From Bacteroidales bacterium (lineage in GTDB: Bacteria; Bacteroidota; Bacteroidia; Bacteroidales; Muribaculaceae), in NCBI GenBank assembly GCA_004557565.1, contig SFGS01000042.1:1-20042 (forward strand): a stretch of 20,042 nucleotides of DNA. The letters run 5' to 3'. Below, in pieces: positions 1 through 5,980 of the stretch. The translations under genes were made by a program, and so were the position numbers. Each line of letters starts with the position of its first letter. The stretch's first letter is position 1. The notes beneath the pieces are model-generated. The model did no database searches, was not told the origin of the DNA, and saw only the letters and a list, made by a program, of their open reading frames with translations.

Positions 1-156
1 CAATGACGCAAAGCGCACAGTCGCACCGCCAAATGCGAAGCATTCCACGTTGCTCCAAGGCTGTTTTTTATGTTTTTGTTTTTGATTCCATTCACGATTT
101 GACAGCAATGCATAATCTATCCCCAGGAATTTTCTACTGAACCCTAATTTCCCCAC

Positions 157-196
157 ACTTGTTGACTTGTTGACTCGTAGACTTGTTGACTTTTTT
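157..196. repeat. Octamer tandem array (ACTTGTTG)
   Basis: Period-8 array: ACTTGTTG at 157, 165 and 181, a variant ACTCGTAG at 173, and a run-out ACTTTTTT at 189. It ends about 24 bases before the fucosidase -7 box, so any -33 contact would fall at its edge. Other short-period arrays occur at 1591 and 18402. Confidence 0.85.
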
Positions 197-219
197 ATGG
201 TGGATATCGGGAAAATGTG

Positions 220-227
220 TATTTTTG
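220..227 (+). promoter_or_regulatory. Bacteroidales -7 box for the fucosidase gene
   Basis: TATTTTTG fits TAnnTTTG. Transcription would start near 233, about 35 bases before the ATG at 268. No clean TTTG lies 19-21 bases upstream. The box argues against the in-frame GTG at 217, which lies upstream of it. Confidence 0.45.
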
Positions 228-267
228 TGGAAGACAATGTTTTTTTACACCATTACATAAATTTTTA

Positions 268-1599
268 ATGCTTATGAGATTGAGAAAGTTGATGGCTTTG
301 GCACTGTTGCTGGCTTGCATCGGTGGAAAAAGCGTGGCTCAAACTGCTCCCTACGAGCCTTCGGCAGAGAATCTGCGTTCGCGCGCCGAGTTTGCCGACA
401 TGAAATTTGGTATATTTTTGCACTGGGGCATCTACAGTATGTTTGCCCAAGGCGAATGGTATTTGCAAAATTCAGGCACCGACCGCAACGAATATGCGAA
501 AGCCGCCGATGCATTCTACCCTCACCGCTTCGATGCGAAAAAGTGGGTGGAGGCGTTTAAAGACGCTGGAGCGAAGTACGTTTGTTTCACCACACGCCAT
601 CACGATGGCTTCTCGATGTGGAAAACTGATGCGTCGGATTATAACATCGTAGATGCTTCGCCATTCCACCGCGATGTGGTGGGCGAACTGGCTGCCGCGT
701 GCCACGATGCCGACATGCGTTTGCACCTCTACTATTCGCATATCGACTGGACGCGCGAGGACTATCCTGCTGGTAGAACCGGTTTGCGCACTGGCAAGAA
801 ACCCGAAAACGCCAATTGGGCGCACTATTACGACTTCATGAACAAGCAACTCACCGAACTGCTCACTCGCTACGGCAAGATTGGAGCCATTTGGTTCGAC
901 GGTTTTTGGGACCACGATAGCGACTCCATTCCGTTTGACTGGCAACTTCGTCCGCAATACGATATGATTCACCGCCTGCAACCTGCGTGCCTGATTGGCA
1001 ACAACCACCACGAGGCGATTAAGGACGGCGAGGACATTCAGATTTTTGAGCGCGACCTGCCTGGCGAAAACACCGCCGGATTTGTGGAAAAAGCGGCATC
1101 GGTGAGCCGTTTGCCTTTGGAGACCTGCCAAACCATGAACGGCATGTGGGGCTACAAGGTGGTGGACCAGAACTATAAGTCGGTGGCGCAGATTGTGCAA
1201 CTGCTTATCAACACTTCGGGCAAGGGCGCAAACCTGCTGCTTAACATTGGCCCTCAACCTAATGGCGAACTCCCTGCCACAGCTCTCGAACGCCTGAAAG
1301 GCGTGGGCAAGTGGCTTCGTGAATACGGCGAGACCATCTACGGCACCACTGCTGGCGACATGATGCCACAGCCATGGGGCGCCATCACCCGTAAGGGCAA
1401 CGTGCAATATGTGCATATCACCGACAACGCTTTGGCTGGAAAACCACTCACGCTCACATTAAACAGCAAAGTGAAATCGGTATCAGTGTTCGGCACCACC
1501 CAAAAGCTCCCATTCAAGCAATCCAAAGACAAAACCCTCACCCTCACCATCCCCACCCACCCCGAAACCATTGATTACATAATAGAGGTGAGAAATTAG
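268..1599 (+). CDS. Secreted alpha-L-fucosidase, GH29
   Basis: Releases L-fucose from host or plant glycans by a retaining mechanism, most likely in the periplasm or at the surface. Residues 1 to about 24 form a signal peptide: charged MLMRLRKLM, a Leu/Ala-rich core, then an SVA-Q cleavage site. The mature protein starts with the family signature MKFGIFLHWGIYS (H52, W53). It carries WFDGFWD with D211 as the expected nucleophile and ends in a small beta-rich domain. The 443 aa length is normal for GH29. An open frame runs back to a GTG at 217, but the signal peptide and the -7 box at 220-227 favour ATG 268, with ATG 274 also possible. The stop codon TAG is formed by the heptamer array that follows. 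No SusC/SusD genes are in view, so the gene looks solitary. Codon use is GC-rich, unlike the island downstream. Confidence 0.9.
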   Translation: MLMRLRKLMALALLLACIGGKSVAQTAPYEPSAENLRSRAEFADMKFGIFLHWGIYSMFAQGEWYLQNSGTDRNEYAKAADAFYPHRFDAKKWVEAFKDAGAKYVCFTTRHHDGFSMWKTDASDYNIVDASPFHRDVVGELAAACHDADMRLHLYYSHIDWTREDYPAGRTGLRTGKKPENANWAHYYDFMNKQLTELLTRYGKIGAIWFDGFWDHDSDSIPFDWQLRPQYDMIHRLQPACLIGNNHHEAIKDGEDIQIFERDLPGENTAGFVEKAASVSRLPLETCQTMNGMWGYKVVDQNYKSVAQIVQLLINTSGKGANLLLNIGPQPNGELPATALERLKGVGKWLREYGETIYGTTAGDMMPQPWGAITRKGNVQYVHITDNALAGKPLTLTLNSKVKSVSVFGTTQKLPFKQSKDKTLTLTIPTHPETIDYIIEVRN

Positions 1600-1625
1600 A
1601 AATTAGAAATTAGAAATTAGAGATT
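1591..1625. repeat. Heptamer tandem array (AGAAATT)
   Basis: Four perfect AGAAATT units (1591-1618) and one degenerate unit AGAGATT (1619-1625). The array overlaps the last codons of the fucosidase and supplies its stop codon at 1597-1599. The same heptamer recurs at 18402. Confidence 0.9.
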
Positions 1626-1914
1626 GGTGGTTTATTGGAACGAAGTAGCGGAGAGTGGAGTGGGCACTATTGCTTCGGACGAATCTGCTTCCCTCGCCAC
1701 TCTCCACCTGCAAATCGGACGCGGATGTTCGCCACTCTCTACATAGGAGCGGAAAAATTTCCATACCGAGAAGCTTTCAGCATCTCAACAAGCGAAATTT
1801 TATAAACTTAAATAAACTTTGTTTATATTGCGTGTGCAATAATATTTCCCGCGTTTCCCATTATCTTTGCATAACTTTATAAAGGTTATTTCGATGTTCT
1901 ATTAAAAAAAATTG
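1626..1914. other. Intergenic region between the fucosidase and the R-M leader
   Basis: I see no gene. It holds GGAGAGTGG (1650-1658), whose reverse complement recurs inside two direct copies of TCGCCACTCTC (1694-1704 and 1729-1739). From about 1790 the sequence becomes very AT-rich, which marks the left edge of the accessory island. TATCTTTG at 1862-1869 fits a -7 box. Confidence 0.5.
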
Positions 1915-1922
1915 TATATTTG
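1862..1922 (+). promoter_or_regulatory. Two candidate -7 boxes for the R-M operon
   Basis: TATCTTTG (1862-1869) and TATATTTG (1915-1922) both match TAnnTTTG. Neither has a clear TTTG at the usual upstream spacing. The second would start transcription near 1929 and give a leader of about 170 bases before the ATG at 2099. Confidence 0.45.
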
Positions 1923-1970
1923 CAGATTAAAAGAGAACATTGTACTTTCTGCTTGCAAATAGACCAAACA

Positions 1971-2071
1971 ATGAAGAAATAACGCCTCGGCGTATTTTAT
2001 AACAACACGAAAACTCCTTTGTAGTCAAAAAGGCTTTGGTCAGCCTGCAAGCACTACATCGGAGTTTTTCG
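1971..2071 (+). promoter_or_regulatory. Structured leader of the R-M operon
   Basis: In order: a minimal open frame ATG AAG AAA TAA (1971-1982), a short inverted repeat with arms ACGC around CTCG (1982-1993), and a long stepped hairpin at 2008-2071. The hairpin pairs AAAACTCC (2010-2017) with GGAGTTTT (2061-2068), TGTAGT (2020-2025) with ACTACA (2053-2058), and AGGCT (2031-2035) with AGCCT (2042-2046) around a 6-base loop. It ends 27 bases before the methyltransferase start. This suggests control of expression at the RNA level. It matches no riboswitch class I know. A stand-alone small RNA is also possible. Confidence 0.55.
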
Positions 2072-2098
2072 CTTATTATATTCGGACTATCTTACTGA

Positions 2099-3346
2099 AT
2101 GGCAAAAAGAAAGAAATACACGTTTATTGACTTATTCGCTGGTTGCGGTGGACTATCTGAAGGTTTTTTAGAATCCGGTCAATATGAGGCTTTAGCTCAT
2201 ATTGAATGGGAAAAGCCTATGGTAGATACACTTCGACATCGTCTTGTTTCCAAATGGAAAGAAAGCGAAGATGATGCTTTTAAACATGTTATCAGATTTG
2301 ACGTTCAGAAGAGAGAGGAATTATTTCATGGTAATTGGAGCGATGAGTCTAAAAATGAATATGAATCATCAAACCATACTGATGTTATCAAGTATGGCTT
2401 GGACGGAATAATTAAAAATCGCAAAGTCGATTTAATTATTGGGGGGCCTCCTTGTCAAGCGTATTCATTAGCAGGCAGAGCACAAGATCCATATTCTATG
2501 AAAAGGGATTATAGAAATTACCTTTTTGAGAGTTTTGTGAAAATTGTGGAACATTATCAACCCGAATTATTCGTTTTTGAAAATGTTCCAGGACTTTTAA
2601 GTGCTTGCCCAGGCGACACACCTGTTCGGTATCGAATTTACGACGCCTTCAAATCGATAGGTTACGAGATTCTATCACCCGATGAACTTAAAAATGCGGT
2701 TTATTGCTCTGTTAATTTTGGTACTCCTCAAATTCGAAATAGAGTTATAATATTTGGCGTAAGAAAAGGGAGTGAGTTTAAACTTAATGATTTCTACGAA
2801 GCATTAAATGATAGAAAATCAGGTAAGATCTTCACAGTTAAAGACGCTTTAGGATGTATGCCTAAATTTCGTCCACTTGATAAACCTATTAAAGTTGGTA
2901 GAGGTAACGTATCTCATGAACTTATTGGCGATGTTCATATTCCTTTGCACAATGCAAGATACCATAGTCCAAGAGATGTAAAAGTCTTTGAAGAATGGAT
3001 TTCAAAGGATATGAACCACGCTTCTACAGAGGAAAGACTTAAATATTATACGAAAATAACTGGAATAAAATCTAACCACATAAAATACCGTGCATTGGAG
3101 TGGGATAAGCCATCTCCAACTGTTGTTTCTCATTTGTATAAAGATGGTTTGATGTTTATTCACCCGGATATTAAACAGCTCCGCTCTATTACTATCCGTG
3201 AAGCCGCATTATTACAATCATTCCCTATGGATTTTGAGTTCTTAGGCTCTAACGCCTATTGCTTTAAAATGATTGGTAACGCAGTCCCTGTTGCTTTTGC
3301 TAAACAAATTGCTTTAGCTATTTCTGACGTATTAAAAAGAAAATGA
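2099..3346 (+). CDS. DNA (cytosine-5-)-methyltransferase, canonical (M1)
   Basis: Transfers methyl from S-adenosylmethionine to C5 of cytosine in a specific DNA site and so protects host DNA from the nuclease encoded downstream. The C5-MTase motifs appear in order: motif I FIDLFAGCGG (residues 9-18), motif IV GGPPCQAYS with catalytic C119, motif VI ENVPGL, motif VIII PQIRNRV, a variable target-recognition region of roughly 100 residues, then motif IX-like EWDKPSPTVV and motif X MIGNAVPVAFA near the C-terminus. At 415 aa it is a complete enzyme. It opens the four-gene operon, after a structured leader, and overlaps the next gene by ATGA. By position and gene plan it corresponds to M1 of LlaJI-type systems. 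The target site cannot be read from the sequence. The gene is markedly AT-rich compared with the fucosidase. Confidence 0.95.
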   Translation: MAKRKKYTFIDLFAGCGGLSEGFLESGQYEALAHIEWEKPMVDTLRHRLVSKWKESEDDAFKHVIRFDVQKREELFHGNWSDESKNEYESSNHTDVIKYGLDGIIKNRKVDLIIGGPPCQAYSLAGRAQDPYSMKRDYRNYLFESFVKIVEHYQPELFVFENVPGLLSACPGDTPVRYRIYDAFKSIGYEILSPDELKNAVYCSVNFGTPQIRNRVIIFGVRKGSEFKLNDFYEALNDRKSGKIFTVKDALGCMPKFRPLDKPIKVGRGNVSHELIGDVHIPLHNARYHSPRDVKVFEEWISKDMNHASTEERLKYYTKITGIKSNHIKYRALEWDKPSPTVVSHLYKDGLMFIHPDIKQLRSITIREAALLQSFPMDFEFLGSNAYCFKMIGNAVPVAFAKQIALAISDVLKRK

Positions 3347-4071
3347 AAAGAACACTAAAAATATTAGTCGCTTGCGAAGAAAGCCAAGCAGTATGCAAAG
3401 AATTTAGACGTTTAGGGCATATTGCTTTTAGTTGTGATTTGCAAGAATGTAGTGGCGGACACCCTGAATGGCACTTCCACCAAGATGTCTTAGAAATTAT
3501 AAAGAACGGTGGCGGTCATCTTCAGAGTGGAGAAGAATACTATATTGATGGTAATTGGGATTTAATGGTCGCACACCCACCCTGCACTTACTTAGCTGTT
3601 AGTGGTGCACAATGGTATTATCACCCAGAAGATAAACATTTGCCAATCGAACAACGACGACCGCACCCCAAATTTCCTAATCGAGCAAAAGACCGTGAAG
3701 ATGGTGCTGCTTTCTTTATGGCTTTGGCAAATGCACCTATTGAGCATATTGCCATAGAAAACCCAGTAGGGATAATGAGCAGACGCTTTAGAAAGCCAAA
3801 TCAAATAGTTCAGCCATATATGTTTGGCGACGAAGCCTCAAAAGCAACTTGTCTTTGGCTGAAAAATTTGCCAAACCTTGAACCGACAAAAATTGTAGGA
3901 AAAGGTGAGCGTGTATCTTTTGCAAGTGGCAAATCTTTACCTAAGTGGTTCTCTGATGCTTTGGTGAAGGCCAAAACTCCAGAAGAACGTCAAAGGCTTA
4001 GAAGTAAAACTTTCCCAGGGTTTGCAAAAGCAATAGCAGAACAATGGTCTAATTATCTTCTAAATCTGTAA
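3343..4071 (+). CDS. Compact phage-type cytosine methyltransferase-like protein (M2)
   Basis: Belongs to the small Dcm-like proteins common in phages. The N-terminal LKILVACEESQAV resembles a degenerate SAM-binding motif I. AHPPCTYLAVSG carries the PPC loop, with C81 in the position of the catalytic cysteine, and IAIENPVG (E139-N140-P141) replaces the ENV motif. At 242 aa it is far shorter than M1. I see no long target-recognition region and no motif VIII or X; it ends with FPGFAKAIAEQW. Its start overlaps the M1 stop by ATGA, so the two are probably translationally coupled. In a LlaJI-type layout this slot is held by a second 5mC methyltransferase that protects the other strand of an asymmetric site. 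Whether this compact form does so, alone or with M1, is inference. Family assignment is fairly sure, activity is not. Confidence 0.75.
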   Translation: MKRTLKILVACEESQAVCKEFRRLGHIAFSCDLQECSGGHPEWHFHQDVLEIIKNGGGHLQSGEEYYIDGNWDLMVAHPPCTYLAVSGAQWYYHPEDKHLPIEQRRPHPKFPNRAKDREDGAAFFMALANAPIEHIAIENPVGIMSRRFRKPNQIVQPYMFGDEASKATCLWLKNLPNLEPTKIVGKGERVSFASGKSLPKWFSDALVKAKTPEERQRLRSKTFPGFAKAIAEQWSNYLLNL

Positions 4072-4075
4072 AATT

Positions 4076-5980
4076 ATGGGAGACCCTATTTGTAAATGGA
4101 GAGCGGCAAGACCGCACAATGTTGTCGAACTTGTTAATGACATTTTGCCTCACGAAGAAATGCCTGAAAACGATTTCTACGACATTGTAGATAATCGTAT
4201 GCCCGGCTTTATGCACACTCCTTATCAATTGGCTGCTCAATTGGGGCTATATGCAGTTGTGGACGGAACATATTATCCTCGTTTTAAAATCGATATTGAC
4301 AATGAAGAAGCTACTCGTTATTTGGAAAATGTCGTAACAAAATACTATGTTCCTAATCCATATACTAAACGAGGTTTTACAAATCTCGATAAGCCAATTC
4401 TCTTGGAGAAATCAATAGTAGAGTATTTAGAAAAATATCCTACCCAAAATGATTTAGAACAAATTCTAAAGCATTTAATTCGAGAAGATGTAGGTAATTA
4501 TACTGCAACAAAAACTTTACTATCCTATTCAAAGCTTTTCACTATTTCGGGTAATACAATTACACTAAATCCAAATTATAAAGAAATGGAAATTGATGTC
4601 GACAGAAATAACAAAAGAGCATTCTTTGAAATTTTCAGTGCTCAATTAAAGCGTCATAAGATTAACGCTCCAATACAGCAAATTTTGTTCGGTGCACCTG
4701 GCACAGGAAAATCGCACACATTAAATAGTTATGCTAATATTACCGAACAAAATTCAATTCGCACTACTTTCCACCCAGATAGCGACTATTCAACTTTTGT
4801 AGGTTGTTACAAACCAACAAAAGATGAAGAAAGTGGTGAAATCACATACGATTTCACTCCACAAGCATTTACCAATGCTTATGTAACTGCTTGGAAAAAT
4901 GCTCCGACGCCATTTTTCCTAATAATCGAAGAAGTCAATCGCGGAAATTGCGCTCAAATATTTGGTGACATTTTCCAACTTCTCGACCGAGACGAATACG
5001 GATATTCTTCATATAAGACCACTCCCGACCAAGACCTTGCGAACTATATTCGCAAGCAGTTTGCCTATACGGACATCGATGATGAAGAAGTGAAGTCAGG
5101 CAAGAAAATGCAACTACCACCTAACTTGTATATTTGGGCAACGATGAACACCAGCGACCAATCGCTTTTCCCGATTGACTCTGCGTTCAAGCGTCGTTGG
5201 GATTGGCGTTATATTCCTATTGACTACACCGACCGAGGCCATTACATAGCTTGCGGTGATACTCAATACTCGTGGGCTGACTTCTTGCAGAAAGTTAATG
5301 ATAGAGTGGAATCCGTGACTCAGTCGGAGGACAAGAAACTCGGCTATTGGTTTATGGGAAATGGTGCAGAGCAAAAGGAAATCACCATCGACCGGTTTGT
5401 GTCAAAGGTGATATTCTACCTGTGGAATGATGTGTTTAAAGACTTCGGCAAGAGTGGCAACACCATCTTTAAAGACTCATTCGCAAAATTCCACTTGTTC
5501 TTTGATTTCAGCGGTAAACCAAAGGTAGATGTGGTGAAAGCCTTCCTCGATGCGCTTGAAGTGAAAAACAAAGAAATAGAACTTACTGAAGAAGAATTGG
5601 CAGAAGCATCCAATTCAGCATCAAGCAAATTCACTCTTAATGGCACCAGAATGTCTTTAAAAGACATCGCACTTAATGTGGTTAAAAATTATGCTACAGC
5701 GAATCCTCTATTGAATGCAGTAGCTATTAAAAATACATTTATAGAAGCCTGCAAAGGATGTGGCATTTCTCATATTGTTGAAACCGATGAAGAATATCGG
5801 GTTAGAGAAGCAAGTCAATCTTCTGCAAATCGCTCTCAAACGCCTTTGACTCTTGCAAATGGTGAAGTGATACATATTACCACTCAATGGCGAGCAAAGA
5901 AAGAAGGCCAAAACTTCTTTAAGTTTATCGACATTTGTCGCCGCAACAATTGGGGCGACATTCAAAAAAATGATGAATGA
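4076..5980 (+). CDS. McrB-like AAA+ NTPase restriction subunit (R1)
   Basis: Motor subunit of a McrBC/LlaJI-type restriction enzyme. McrB proteins assemble as rings and hydrolyse GTP to drive DNA translocation before their McrC partner cuts. Visible elements: Walker A GAPGTGKS (206-213); Walker B FFLIIEEVNRGN (280-291), with Glu in place of the usual Asp, then FGDIFQLLDRDEYG; the McrB-type WATMNTSDQS (354-363), whose NT(A/S)D core is linked to GTP use in McrB; and arginine-finger region FKRRWDW (371-377). The first 200 residues should bind DNA; I could not assign a fold (LlaJI R1 has a B3 domain). The last 45 residues form a small module with ITTQWRAKK. It starts 4 bases after M2 and overlaps the nuclease gene by ATGA. 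Base composition within the gene is uneven, with an AT-rich first half and richer middle. Confidence 0.88.
   Translation: MGDPICKWRAARPHNVVELVNDILPHEEMPENDFYDIVDNRMPGFMHTPYQLAAQLGLYAVVDGTYYPRFKIDIDNEEATRYLENVVTKYYVPNPYTKRGFTNLDKPILLEKSIVEYLEKYPTQNDLEQILKHLIREDVGNYTATKTLLSYSKLFTISGNTITLNPNYKEMEIDVDRNNKRAFFEIFSAQLKRHKINAPIQQILFGAPGTGKSHTLNSYANITEQNSIRTTFHPDSDYSTFVGCYKPTKDEESGEITYDFTPQAFTNAYVTAWKNAPTPFFLIIEEVNRGNCAQIFGDIFQLLDRDEYGYSSYKTTPDQDLANYIRKQFAYTDIDDEEVKSGKKMQLPPNLYIWATMNTSDQSLFPIDSAFKRRWDWRYIPIDYTDRGHYIACGDTQYSWADFLQKVNDRVESVTQSEDKKLGYWFMGNGAEQKEITIDRFVSKVIFYLWNDVFKDFGKSGNTIFKDSFAKFHLFFDFSGKPKVDVVKAFLDALEVKNKEIELTEEELAEASNSASSKFTLNGTRMSLKDIALNVVKNYATANPLLNAVAIKNTFIEACKGCGISHIVETDEEYRVREASQSSANRSQTPLTLANGEVIHITTQWRAKKEGQNFFKFIDICRRNNWGDIQKNDE

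Larger units (their letters stand above)
1..267. other. Intergenic region upstream of the fucosidase
   Basis: I see no convincing coding region here. The stretch holds an octamer array and a -7 promoter box, listed separately. The first 120 bases could be the tail or 3' flank of a gene outside the window, but nothing in them identifies one. Confidence 0.5.

Noticed and set aside
217..267. GTG start for the fucosidase at 217
   Set aside because: It would put CGRQCFFTPLHK ahead of a good signal peptide and lies upstream of the likely -7 box.
472..1416. Long - strand open frame of 314 codons opposite the fucosidase
   Set aside because: It mirrors GC-rich codons of a clearly identified GH29 gene and shows no recognisable domain or start context.
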